DNA of 64,000 bases from JBJEDU01 sp051872395. Its GTDB lineage: Bacteria; Bacillota_I; Bacilli_A; RFN20; CAG-826. Below the pieces are notes generated by a model. It saw only the letters and a program-made list of their open reading frames with translations. It searched no databases and was not told the origin of the DNA. Position numbers and translations under genes: made by a program. Shown one piece after another: positions 24,744 to 33,098 of the stretch (its first letter is position 1; each line of letters starts with the position of its first letter). Location of the stretch: positions 1 through 64,000 of the forward strand of contig JBJEDU010000031.1 in NCBI GenBank assembly GCA_051872395.1, given 5' to 3'.

Positions 24744-25610
24744 TTATTTTTCAACTTTGCCACCATCATTGATATATAAAATACCTAATGTTTTTGGCCC
24801 ACAATGAGAGGTAATTGTACATCCAGCAGTAGTGTCAATAATGCGTTTAAATCCTCTTTTTTCTAACGCTTCTTTTGCTGCACTAACCATTTCTTCACTA
24901 GCAACAGTGTGGGTGACAAAAGCAACACTTAAATCAGGATTATTATATTCTTCTAAAATATCTTCACAGTAATTAGCCACCACAGCGGAATTTCTACCAC
25001 GATATTTTTTTCCTGGATGCATCACACCATTTTCCATAATTATTTGTGGTTTTAATTTTAATAAGTTCGCTGCAAATTTTGCTAAACCAGAACAACGGCC
25101 ACCTTTATGTAAATAATCAGTAGTGTTTACAACGAAGCTTGTTTGAACATAAGGCACTCTGGAATTAACTTTTTCATATATTTCTTCTAATCCAAGACCT
25201 TGTTTTTGTAATTCACAAGCATAAAGCACTAAAAGACCACATCCAGTAGATAAACTTAATGAATTGATAATTTTAACTTTTCCTTTAAATTTATTTTCAG
25301 CGACATTCATTGCGTTTTTACATGTTGAAGAAATTTCTGAACTCAAAGAAATATGAACGATACCATCATATCCTTGATTCAAAATGTCATTGAAGTAATC
25401 GACAAATGAGAATTCATTGATTGCGCTTGTTTTTGGTAATTGACCAGTCTCATCAACAAATTCAAAAATTTGTTCAGGAGTAATGTTTTCACCATCAGAA
25501 TAAACATTTTCACCTAATAAAACTGGATAACGAATTACAAAAATGTTATTTTCCAATAATAAATCTTTTGATAAATCTGATGTAGATTCAGTGCTGATTG
25601 CTATTTTCAT
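24744..25610 (-). CDS. DegV-family fatty-acid-binding protein
   Basis: EDD/DegV fold protein; characterised members (FakB) present fatty acids to the kinase FakA for phosphorylation. Seen: N-terminal ISTESTSDLS, PVLLGENVYSDG, TSAINEFSF, HISLSSEISST, and the C-terminal TIT-like ITSHCGPKTLGILYI with the conserved HxGP. 288 residues, the usual size. It starts within the last 23 bases of the XRE regulator gene, with AAAGGAGAT as ribosome site inside that gene. Confidence 0.93.
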   Translation of the reverse strand: MKIAISTESTSDLSKDLLLENNIFVIRYPVLLGENVYSDGENITPEQIFEFVDETGQLPKTSAINEFSFVDYFNDILNQGYDGIVHISLSSEISSTCKNAMNVAENKFKGKVKIINSLSLSTGCGLLVLYACELQKQGLGLEEIYEKVNSRVPYVQTSFVVNTTDYLHKGGRCSGLAKFAANLLKLKPQIIMENGVMHPGKKYRGRNSAVVANYCEDILEEYNNPDLSVAFVTHTVASEEMVSAAKEALEKRGFKRIIDTTAGCTITSHCGPKTLGILYINDGGKVEK

Positions 25611-26262
25611 CTTTCTTATCTCCTTTTTTGTTTAATTTGAAATGTTCTACAAAACCTTTAAATGACCATTTTAATAAAAACCATAAAATCGCTAAGATTT
25701 GTAATGGAATTGGAATAATAAATATTAACCATATGACGGAAATATCAGTGTATTTTAAACAAGTTAAATATATTGATAAAGCAACACACCATATCAGTCC
25801 GCTGACAGATATAAGCGAATAAAATCTATTTTTGTATACATTAGCAAATACTGTGAACAATATGAATGTTGGGATAGTAGCGTAAACAAAAACTAACCAA
25901 CTATCTTTTAAATGACCATTTGAAAAAATCATGAATCCCGCAAATAAAACTGAAGCAACAAGCCAAACGATACCAACACTTAGTAAAACAGTAATTAATC
26001 TCTTTTTAAAATTAGGTTGTTTAAATTTTCTTGGTTTTTCTTTTAAGAAATCATTAATAGAAATACCATAAAGATCCGCTAAAGTTTTTAAAGCAAAAAT
26101 ATCAGGAGTTCCTTCCCCTCTTTCCCATTTAGAAATATTTTTATCAGAATAGGAAAGCTTTTCGGCCACTTGAATTTGAGTTAACCCCATGGCTTTTCGA
26201 TAAAAGATTAAGTTGTTCGCTAAGATTGCGTTATAGTCTTTCTTTGGTGATTCTTTTTTCAT
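25588..26262 (-). CDS. XRE-family transcription regulator with C-terminal membrane domain
   Basis: DNA-binding Cro/CI-type helix-turn-helix at about 14-66 (TQIQVAEKLSYSDKNISKWE is the HTH core), followed by a basic linker and four hydrophobic segments (about 90-112, 120-137, 146-166, 172-192), and a charged tail. Membrane-tied XRE regulators of this form are common in Bacillota. It is co-transcribed with degV and faces a 45-residue gene across a gap with an 11-base inverted repeat, a likely site for its own action. AGGA precedes the ATG. Confidence 0.88.
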   Translation of the reverse strand: MKKESPKKDYNAILANNLIFYRKAMGLTQIQVAEKLSYSDKNISKWERGEGTPDIFALKTLADLYGISINDFLKEKPRKFKQPNFKKRLITVLLSVGIVWLVASVLFAGFMIFSNGHLKDSWLVFVYATIPTFILFTVFANVYKNRFYSLISVSGLIWCVALSIYLTCLKYTDISVIWLIFIIPIPLQILAILWFLLKWSFKGFVEHFKLNKKGDKKDENSNQH

Positions 26263-26320
26263 AATATCCTATTTTAAAGTAAATGTTTTTAAAGTCAATT
26301 AATTAAATAATCCATTATTT

Positions 26321-26329
26321 ATTATAACA
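26321..26329 (-). promoter_or_regulatory. Extended -10 promoter element of the XRE-degV operon
   Basis: On the minus strand TGTTATAAT gives a consensus -10 with the TG extension. The -35 region is weak, as is usual for extended -10 promoters. Transcript leader about 50 bases. Confidence 0.55.
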
Positions 26330-26351
26330 TTTTTTGTAAAATAATAAACAC

Positions 26352-26409
26352 CTGTCTATAAATTTTTATGCGTGATTATTACAAGAAAAATTGCTATTTT
26401 TATAGACAG
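26352..26409. promoter_or_regulatory. Inverted repeat between divergent XRE operon and a small gene, possible operator
   Basis: CTGTCTATAAA at 26352-26362 and its exact reverse complement TTTATAGACAG at 26399-26409 flank 36 bases. The right arm lies between a -35 (TTGCTA, 26391-26396) and a -10 (TATAAA, 26414-26419; spacing 17) that point to the small gene; the left arm lies at the -35 zone of the divergent XRE promoter. This layout fits looping or paired binding by the XRE regulator, which is inferred. Confidence 0.55.
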
Positions 26410-26419
26410 TGTATATAAA
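26391..26419 (+). promoter_or_regulatory. Putative promoter of the 45-residue gene
   Basis: TTGCTA and TATAAA are spaced 17 bases apart, about 65 bases before the ATG at 26485. The spacer contains one arm of the inverted repeat described separately. Confidence 0.5.
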
Positions 26420-26484
26420 TAACTCAATTAATAATTTTTTCCCCACAAATATATGATAAATTATTGACAGGGGGAAAAGTGCAC

Positions 26485-26622
26485 ATGGAAATCTATGACA
26501 AAAAAGATAAATATGAACTAACTGACGAAGAACAAATTCAAGTCTATCAAATTTATCAAGAATTGATGGTAGATGGACATTCCTCTTTACAAGAACTTAA
26601 CGATATTTATTCAGAAGAATAA
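26485..26622 (+). CDS. Small acidic protein of 45 residues, unknown
   Basis: A short reading frame that begins MEIYDKKDKYELTDEEQ and ends in SEE. A strong Shine-Dalgarno AGGGGGA lies nine bases before the ATG, a promoter lies upstream and an intrinsic terminator follows, so it is probably a real monocistronic gene. Rich in Glu, Gln, Tyr and Asp; predicted mostly helical, no membrane segment, no family recognised. Being divergent from an XRE regulator across an inverted repeat, it may be a target or partner of that regulator. Confidence 0.6.
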   Translation: MEIYDKKDKYELTDEEQIQVYQIYQELMVDGHSSLQELNDIYSEE

Positions 26623-26646
26623 TTAGATATTGAAAAAGAAATAATA

Positions 26647-26675
26647 GGCTAGTTTGAAACTAGTCTTTTATTTTT
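26647..26675 (+). terminator. Intrinsic terminator after the 45-residue gene
   Basis: GGCTAGTTTGAAACTAGTC forms a compact hairpin followed by TTTTATTTTT. Confidence 0.75.
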
Positions 26676-26717
26676 GTAATTAAAAAATAATTAATTTGGT
26701 TTATAATCAAAATATAA

Positions 26718-28175
26718 ATGGAAACGACAGATAAAAATAATATTCCGAATAAATCGATTAAGATTCAAAAATCACTCTTAATAATTATATCTTTTTTAAC
26801 TATTGAAGTTTTAGCGTTCTTAGGTTTTACATTAGGTAATAGTATCATAGTTTACGCTATACTGGGTTTAGTGTTAATTATTGGAGTGGTCATTGCTTCG
26901 TTTCGTGAGATAAAATCGAAAGAAATTGTAACATATATATTTTATTTATTTCCTTATTTGTTATTTACATTTCTTTTGATGTTTGTTCCAATATCGAATT
27001 CTATTTTAGATAATCATATATCAGTCGCTGATTGTTATATGTTTCCATTCGCATTCGTTTCTTTTTCTTTGCTTGGATATTTAATTAATAAAAATAAATC
27101 TATTAAATTAAAAAATATATTTATAGGTATTTATAGCGGACTTGCATTATTTACATTTATTGGTCTAGTTTATACGATGATTCAGTTTGAACCATTTTAC
27201 ACTATTACATATCAAAATGGTTATGTCTTCTATGATGGTAAATTATCATCCACGACCGTGGGAAATATGGCTTATGCTTTCATGGGTTTTGATGTTAAAG
27301 AAGTTAAATTAACTTATTTTTCCATGTTCCCAACTTTATTATCAACTTCTGTGATTGGCTTATTTTTTATAAGTCCAAAGAAAGAAAGGAAATTATTTAT
27401 TCTTTTCTCGATATTCGCTGCACTTGGTTTAGTGACATTAATTATAATGCCAACGATGTTAACTTTAATATCTGATTTCTTCCTCTTAGTTATCGTCGTT
27501 GCAGTGATATTAATCGGTAGGTTAAAGTTAAAAACTAAACCATTCGTCATTGCTACGAAAGTAATTTTCGCTCTTGCAGTTATTTATTTATTATTCTTTC
27601 TTATTTTAAGTCAATCGAGTATAACTTCACTAGATGGTTTAAGAAATACCCTTTATAATATTCCGCTTCTTGGTAAATTATTTTCATTAGGTCGTTACCG
27701 TGTGATCATTGATGGAATATTCGCAAGTAATAAACTTCTTGGTTTTTATGATTATGAAATTAACTTCTCAAATAGTTTTCTTTTTGATGGCTTCTATATG
27801 ACTGGTTTAGTGGGTGGTATATTACTTGTTGTTGCTTTAGCTATTACCATTTATATCGTTTACTATTTTTATTCAAAACACGATAATTTATTAGAAAAAT
27901 CTCTTTTAATTGCCTTTGTTTTGACTTATTTTGCTTATAATTTACTTAATGACACTATTAAGCCATATGTCTATTATGATAATTATTTACTCTCTTATCA
28001 TAATGGTCCATTTTTAATTGTTATCTTCTTAATTGGATTCGCTTTATATTATTTAAACGATAAGAAAAAATCTAATAGTGGACAAGTTTATGAGACTAGT
28101 TCAATCGTGGATGAAGTCACTATTGAAGATAATAAAGAAAATACAGTTTTGGAGGCGAAAGAAAATGAAAAATAA
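26718..28175 (+). CDS. Multi-pass membrane protein, O-antigen ligase/Wzy-like
   Basis: 485 residues with about 12 hydrophobic segments and a large outward loop near 300-360 (GRYRVIIDGIFASNKLLGFY), the arrangement of O-antigen polymerase/ligase (Wzy/WaaL-type) membrane proteins. Family sequence motifs are weak, so the assignment rests on topology and on the polysaccharide genes nearby. A charged cytoplasmic tail of about 35 residues ends the protein. TATAAT at 26702-26707 ends ten bases before the ATG and no ribosome site is present, consistent with a leaderless mRNA. It overlaps the next lipoprotein gene by 11 bases. Confidence 0.7.
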   Translation: METTDKNNIPNKSIKIQKSLLIIISFLTIEVLAFLGFTLGNSIIVYAILGLVLIIGVVIASFREIKSKEIVTYIFYLFPYLLFTFLLMFVPISNSILDNHISVADCYMFPFAFVSFSLLGYLINKNKSIKLKNIFIGIYSGLALFTFIGLVYTMIQFEPFYTITYQNGYVFYDGKLSSTTVGNMAYAFMGFDVKEVKLTYFSMFPTLLSTSVIGLFFISPKKERKLFILFSIFAALGLVTLIIMPTMLTLISDFFLLVIVVAVILIGRLKLKTKPFVIATKVIFALAVIYLLFFLILSQSSITSLDGLRNTLYNIPLLGKLFSLGRYRVIIDGIFASNKLLGFYDYEINFSNSFLFDGFYMTGLVGGILLVVALAITIYIVYYFYSKHDNLLEKSLLIAFVLTYFAYNLLNDTIKPYVYYDNYLLSYHNGPFLIVIFLIGFALYYLNDKKKSNSGQVYETSSIVDEVTIEDNKENTVLEAKENEK

Positions 28176-29043
28176 CAAATTAAAAATTTTGCTTCTTTTG
28201 CTCCCTGTTTTATCTTTATCTAGTTGCCGATATGGTTTAAAAGAAGTATATATAAATCAAAATTTTAATTCGACAGTTTTTAAAGAGAATTATTACAAAG
28301 TGTGGGATAATAGTTTACTTCGCATTGATAGTCGTCGAACTTACAATGTGACGAATAATGATAAAGTGTTTACAACTTATAATGATTTCGTTTCTTTAGG
28401 AATAGATAGTTCTGCTGCTTCTTTAAATTATGTTGAAGATATGGAATATGATGGTGATGGAAGTTTATATAATGTTGGATATGGTCCAACAAAGAAAATG
28501 TCTTTAATCAATCCTTCGTTTAAGAAAGGATATATCTCTAAATTATTTGATGGTCAGATGTTTTGTAATGGTTCTTATCAATTAGCGAGAGTGCAAATTG
28601 ATAATGAAGGTTTTGGAAAACTATTTCAAAAAGAATTACAAACTTCAAATGTTAATGGTAACGATGCCTATTTCGCTTTAAACTTCAAAGCCTCATGCGA
28701 TTATACTCGTGAAGATATTTCTATTGAACCTCATGCATCTGAATTAGATTTAAAAGTTTCTTTCTATTTAAAAAATAGTGTCAATAATTATGATGTTATC
28801 GACACAATTTATCATATTTCTGATATACCAACAAATCCGAGAGAAAGTAAAAATAACCCAACAGAAACTTCACTTGGAACTTATATATTCTATGGTTTTA
28901 AAATCAATTTTGATATTACTCGTCTTCAAGGTATTTCTATCACTTACGATAATTTAAGTGATCCTTATGTTAACGCTCATCCAGATTTAGACTATTCATT
29001 GATGTTATACGAAATGATGATTCCGTATACTAGTTGGTTATAA
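28165..29043 (+). CDS. Lipoprotein of unknown function
   Basis: 292 residues. The start is ATG 28165, preceded by GGAGG inside the previous gene; this gives MKNNKLKILL and a lipobox LSLSSC with Cys21. The mature part has no recognised motif: it alternates strands and polar loops, for example VYINQNFNSTVF and LQGISITYDNL, suggestive of a beta-rich, possibly carbohydrate-binding or jelly-roll domain. Translational overlap with the Wzy-like gene implies a joint role in surface polysaccharide biology. Confidence 0.8.
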   Translation: MKNNKLKILLLLLPVLSLSSCRYGLKEVYINQNFNSTVFKENYYKVWDNSLLRIDSRRTYNVTNNDKVFTTYNDFVSLGIDSSAASLNYVEDMEYDGDGSLYNVGYGPTKKMSLINPSFKKGYISKLFDGQMFCNGSYQLARVQIDNEGFGKLFQKELQTSNVNGNDAYFALNFKASCDYTREDISIEPHASELDLKVSFYLKNSVNNYDVIDTIYHISDIPTNPRESKNNPTETSLGTYIFYGFKINFDITRLQGISITYDNLSDPYVNAHPDLDYSLMLYEMMIPYTSWL

Positions 29044-29048
29044 TTGTT

Positions 29049-29963
29049 TTATTTTATTTTTTGATATTTTGATATATCGAGCCATTCTCCCATTACGAAA
29101 TCTATTGCATCATCATCTAAAATTAATGTTCCTTTCGCGGGAGTAAAGGTCATTTCTGAAAAATATATTTTCCCATTCACATCGTACAAATCAACACGAA
29201 CGAATGGGAATTTTTTTGCGATGTTTTCACTCATTTCCACCATTTGATCAAAGTTTGATGGTTTTTCTAATTGTTCATCACTCTTTTTCCATCCATTAAA
29301 CTGAGAACCATCAAATGGAGTCCAATCGATATATTTCTGGGTATATCGAATATCTTTTCCTCTTCCAGTAACGACATATAAGTTTTTCGCTATTCCATTA
29401 AAAACATGGATTTTATATTCGATAGGAAGTTCTCCGTTTTCTAAAAGAAGTTCTTCAATAATTATTTGCGGTTTGATTTTGCTGTAGTGATATTCTACAG
29501 TTTTCTTTCCATAATCTGTTTTGAGCCATTTATGGAATTTCTTCTTCAATTCTTTGATGTTAATTTCATTTTTATCAAAACAAATATAATTAAATCCACT
29601 CGCATGAGTGCATTTCATCGCGAATTTATTTGGTAATTTTGAAAAGTCGATATCTTCAAATTTATCATAAACCCCATAAATAGGAATCAAACTATCTTCA
29701 TAACCTAATGATTTAATATATTCTCTCACTCCATATCGACCTGCACAGGTAGAAACTTCATCCCATTTTGGATAGACATAATATCTAAGATATTGAAGCT
29801 TTTCAGTATATCTTTTTGGATGAGAAAAATTGAGTTTATGTTTAGTGATATATTGGTATTGTAATTCAATATATTTTTTCTTAGAAATTGCTTTGACAAT
29901 GTTTCTAATTGAAACGGCAAAAAACCTTTTAAATTTATTTTCTTTCAAATTTTTGTTTCCCAT
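29049..29963 (-). CDS. TupA-like ATP-grasp protein
   Basis: 304 residues of the TupA-like ATP-grasp family, found in teichuronopeptide and capsule gene clusters, where members probably ligate amino acids or related groups to sugars. Seen: FSHPKRYTEKLQYLRYY, YGVREYIKSLGYEDSLIPIY, LPNKFAMKCTHASGFN (nucleotide-binding strand-loop), IIIEELL, and VRVDLYDVNGKIYFSEMTF, which carries metal-binding acidic residues near the end. A GATAAT box on the minus strand (29973-29978) ends nine bases before the ATG, with no ribosome site. Convergent with the lipoprotein gene. Confidence 0.85.
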   Translation of the reverse strand: MGNKNLKENKFKRFFAVSIRNIVKAISKKKYIELQYQYITKHKLNFSHPKRYTEKLQYLRYYVYPKWDEVSTCAGRYGVREYIKSLGYEDSLIPIYGVYDKFEDIDFSKLPNKFAMKCTHASGFNYICFDKNEINIKELKKKFHKWLKTDYGKKTVEYHYSKIKPQIIIEELLLENGELPIEYKIHVFNGIAKNLYVVTGRGKDIRYTQKYIDWTPFDGSQFNGWKKSDEQLEKPSNFDQMVEMSENIAKKFPFVRVDLYDVNGKIYFSEMTFTPAKGTLILDDDAIDFVMGEWLDISKYQKIK

Positions 29964-30019
29964 ATTTAGAATATTATCACTTGTTTTTTAAATAATCATT
30001 ATTCGATAATTAAATTGTA

Positions 30020-30394
30020 ATGAAAAACGCGTTGAAAAGTAAAAAAGTGTATATAATTGCCCTCATCTTATCTTTGATAGGACTTCTTATTCCTTTCGGC
30101 ATATTATTTATCACTTTAATTCCTTCTTTAAACACCTCACCATTTTCTGCTTATCCATATTTACTTGGAGCGATTATGGTCGTCTATTTTTTCATTGGAT
30201 TTATTTGGGGTGATTTAAAAGATGCTTCTATTAGAAGAAAAGAAAAAAAGTGGGATGATAAACTCGATGATGAAACTAAAACGATGATTTGGAAAAGAAG
30301 ACTTCCTTTTTATCTTGCGAGTATTGTCTTACTTATTGCTTTCCTAATTGTCGATGGCTTCTACTTTTTTACAGGAAGTTTCCCATTTTTATAA
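30020..30394 (+). CDS. Small membrane protein of unknown function
   Basis: 124 residues with three hydrophobic segments (about 9-33, 45-63, 98-120) and a charged cytoplasmic loop between the second and third (RRKEKKWDDKLDDETK). No family recognised. GATAAT at 30005-30010 ends nine bases before the ATG and there is no Shine-Dalgarno sequence. Divergent from the TupA-like gene across 56 bases that hold two back-to-back -10 boxes. Confidence 0.7.
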   Translation: MKNALKSKKVYIIALILSLIGLLIPFGILFITLIPSLNTSPFSAYPYLLGAIMVVYFFIGFIWGDLKDASIRRKEKKWDDKLDDETKTMIWKRRLPFYLASIVLLIAFLIVDGFYFFTGSFPFL

Positions 30395-30493
30395 TATTTA
30401 GCCTTTTAACTCCTTCTTTTTTCAGATAGTTTTTATACATACATATGAGCGCACACGTAAAAAATGTTTTGCATTTTTCTTTGCTTTGTATTA

Positions 30494-30502
30494 TGGTATA
30501 AA
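30494..30502 (+). promoter_or_regulatory. Extended -10 promoter of the opp operon
   Basis: TGGTATAAA gives a TG-extended -10 about 43 bases before oppA. TTGCAT at 30469-30474 could act with an alternative -10 (TATGGT, 30492-30497, spacing 17). The strong AAAGGAGG ribosome site follows at about 30531. Confidence 0.5.
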
Positions 30503-30545
30503 CAATCATTCAGATTGAAAATTTGTAAAAAAGGAGGAAAAAGCT

Positions 30546-32978
30546 ATGAACAAAAACAAATCTAAATCTCTATTTGTCTTAAGCCTTGTTGCACTTTTAG
30601 CAAGTTGCTCCAAAGGCACATCGACTTATACTATTCCTGCAACAGCCAAATACGGTATGGCTGGTAAAACTGCTCGTACAATTTATCGTGCTGCTCTAGC
30701 TACTTCTGTCGGTAATTTGAATTACTTAAATACACAAGAAGCCGCGCAAGCAAGACACTTTGCTAATTTCATTGATGGCTTATTAATCCATGATGAGTTC
30801 GGCGTTTTACAAAAGAATTTAGCGGAGAGAGTTACCCACAACGAAAACTTTACTTCATTTGAATTCACCGTAAAAACAGGAGTCCCTTGGGTTACATACA
30901 CTGGTGAACAATACAGTGCAACCGTCAATGGTCAAAAGACTCCACAATACGTCAGCGCAGAAGACTGGCTCACTACAGCAAAAGCCATTCTTGATGCCTC
31001 TAATGCATCCACTCTTGCATACTTAGTTAAGAGCTTCGTTAAAGGTGCTGAAGAATACTATCAATATTCAGTTATTAAATACAAAGCTGCTCAAGGTATT
31101 TCTGAATATATTAAAATTGAAAGCAATCCTACCAAATTCGCAGAACGTATTAACTTATTAATTTCTCAAGAAAACCCAACCATTTATAAGTTAGGTAAAT
31201 ACGATGTCAACCCAGTTACCGCTGATGATATCGAAAGTATCGCAAATGGTTCAAGACTTGGCATTAAAGTTGATGGTGTTACTTCAACTGGTGGTGGAAA
31301 AGTGACTTATGAATTATATTCATCATCTTCTTGGTTCCCAACCTTATTCACTTATTCCTCATACTTACCAACCAATTCTTACTTCTTAGCGGAAACCAAG
31401 TTCTCACAATTTGGTTCAAATAAAGATAAGTTACTTTATAACGGACCATATTTATTAGACACTGTCGATGAATACAATGTCGTTTACAAAAAGAATCCTA
31501 AATACTTCAACCCATCAATCGTCTGTGTTGATGAAGTTAGATATCAAGTATTAAGTGCTTCTATCGATAGTGATTATCTCCGTAAAGAATTCGAAGCTGA
31601 TCGTTTAGATGGTTTCGGTTTAAGTTCCAGTGATATGACTGGTTGGAGAAAATACATCATTGGTAATGATGAAGAAAATCCAGGTACAATGTATGACCCT
31701 GCTGACCCACGTGTCAACGCAAGATTATTAGACACTATCGGAAGCATGTATGGTTCAAACGTCGTTCTCGCTAGAGACAAAACAAACACCACAACTTCCT
31801 ACTCTACAAAAGGTAGCATCAACTCTGTTATTAATACTGCCAGAGCGTTACAAATCAAAGAAGTCAGAGAAGCTGTATTACACGCTATTGATTACGATGT
31901 CTATAATACTAGATATTGTGGTACAAATACCGATCCAGAAAGTGATGAAGGTCAATTATTAATGAATCAATACATGGTTCATACCTACACACCAAAAGGA
32001 TTCGTTATTGATGACAATGGTGATGATTATGTCACCCATCACTTATACAAAGAATATGCTAAACAATTAGGTATTGATGATGGTATTGCTCAGCTCGAAG
32101 CCGGTGAATCTTTAGAAGGTACTGCTGCTGGATTATTAGAACCAGCCCAATATGCTACCAAACAATTAACCGCTGATGAAGTTTGGGAATTATCATTAAA
32201 AGCACAAGCAGCAATTGAAAAATACAATGAAACTGCTTCTGCCAAAATTACATATCCTATCAATATTGAATATTTCTCATTATGGTTTGATGAAGAAAGT
32301 CAAATTTATGACAAAGAAGCTATCAAATCAATGAACTTGAGACTTAACAATACTACGACAACACTTGAAACATATCCAATCTTCAACGTTATCCCAACCG
32401 ATAAGATCAACTCTAGTAACTACGAAACAGTTTCTAGAAATGGATGTTGGGATTACGCACCAGTTCAATGGGGATGGGGCGCTGACTATGGTGATCCATT
32501 ATCATACATGAACACTTATGTTAAAGGTGGAGACTGGGGAGATGTCTTCCCATATATCAACTTAGATTACGTTGATAACTATTATGTCGATAGTAACGGA
32601 CAATTAGTCCACGAAGACTTATTAGAAAGATACACTGCGAAAGTTGCAGAAGCTGCTGCAGAAACTCTTGATACTAACACAAGATTCGATTTATTCGCTG
32701 AAGCAGAATACATGCTCTTAAATGAACTTCAAATCTATATGCCACAAGTCAACTATGGTCAAGGTTGGAGCGTTACTCTTTCTAGAGCGGCTGGTTATGA
32801 AACCCCAACTGCTTCCTATGGTTTAAGTAATGATCGTTTAACTGGCTTATATGTCTTGAACGAAGTCTTAACCCGTGATGAAAGAAACACCATCCGTAAC
32901 AACCAAGCTGAAGCTAAAGAAGAATATTTAGCGGAATTACGTGCTGCTGGCAAAGGTGCGATGAACATCTACGATTAA
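30546..32978 (+). CDS. oppA: Oligopeptide ABC transporter substrate-binding lipoprotein
   Basis: Binds peptides outside the cell for the OppBCDF importer. Seen: lipoprotein signal with LALLASC-type box (Cys21), then a long type-5 solute-binding domain; 810 residues is larger than the usual 540-660, as in several Bacillota and Mollicutes OppA proteins. Strong ribosome site AAAGGAGG. Codon choice differs from neighbours: Phe TTC, Tyr TAC, Asn AAC and Thr ACC are frequent, which by eye suggests selection for high expression. It is separated from oppB by a long stem-loop that probably lets oppA mRNA accumulate above the rest of the operon. Confidence 0.9.
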   Translation: MNKNKSKSLFVLSLVALLASCSKGTSTYTIPATAKYGMAGKTARTIYRAALATSVGNLNYLNTQEAAQARHFANFIDGLLIHDEFGVLQKNLAERVTHNENFTSFEFTVKTGVPWVTYTGEQYSATVNGQKTPQYVSAEDWLTTAKAILDASNASTLAYLVKSFVKGAEEYYQYSVIKYKAAQGISEYIKIESNPTKFAERINLLISQENPTIYKLGKYDVNPVTADDIESIANGSRLGIKVDGVTSTGGGKVTYELYSSSSWFPTLFTYSSYLPTNSYFLAETKFSQFGSNKDKLLYNGPYLLDTVDEYNVVYKKNPKYFNPSIVCVDEVRYQVLSASIDSDYLRKEFEADRLDGFGLSSSDMTGWRKYIIGNDEENPGTMYDPADPRVNARLLDTIGSMYGSNVVLARDKTNTTTSYSTKGSINSVINTARALQIKEVREAVLHAIDYDVYNTRYCGTNTDPESDEGQLLMNQYMVHTYTPKGFVIDDNGDDYVTHHLYKEYAKQLGIDDGIAQLEAGESLEGTAAGLLEPAQYATKQLTADEVWELSLKAQAAIEKYNETASAKITYPINIEYFSLWFDEESQIYDKEAIKSMNLRLNNTTTTLETYPIFNVIPTDKINSSNYETVSRNGCWDYAPVQWGWGADYGDPLSYMNTYVKGGDWGDVFPYINLDYVDNYYVDSNGQLVHEDLLERYTAKVAEAAAETLDTNTRFDLFAEAEYMLLNELQIYMPQVNYGQGWSVTLSRAAGYETPTASYGLSNDRLTGLYVLNEVLTRDERNTIRNNQAEAKEEYLAELRAAGKGAMNIYD

Positions 32979-33026
32979 TTCGATAGTTATTATCTATATT
33001 AATAATATTTATAATTAATCATTTTT

Positions 33027-33077
33027 AATAAATTAGGGTCGGGCGACTATCATTTGTAGTCGCCTCCCTAATTTATT
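33027..33077 (+). promoter_or_regulatory. Large stem-loop between oppA and oppB
   Basis: AATAAATTAGGG + GGCGACTA pair with TAGTCGCC + CCTAATTTATT around a small loop, about 20 base pairs with one internal bulge. It is followed by CGACTTTAT, not a T-run, so it is better read as an mRNA-stabilising or partially terminating element than a full terminator. The GGAGG of oppB lies just after it. Confidence 0.75.
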
Positions 33078-33098
33078 CGACTTTATAAGGAGGATAAT

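Noticed and set aside
30456..30480. Terminator hairpin AAAAATG / CATTTTT before oppA
   Set aside because: Stem is only A-T rich with one G-C pair and the T-run is broken; it overlaps the opp promoter zone, so it was not listed as a terminator.
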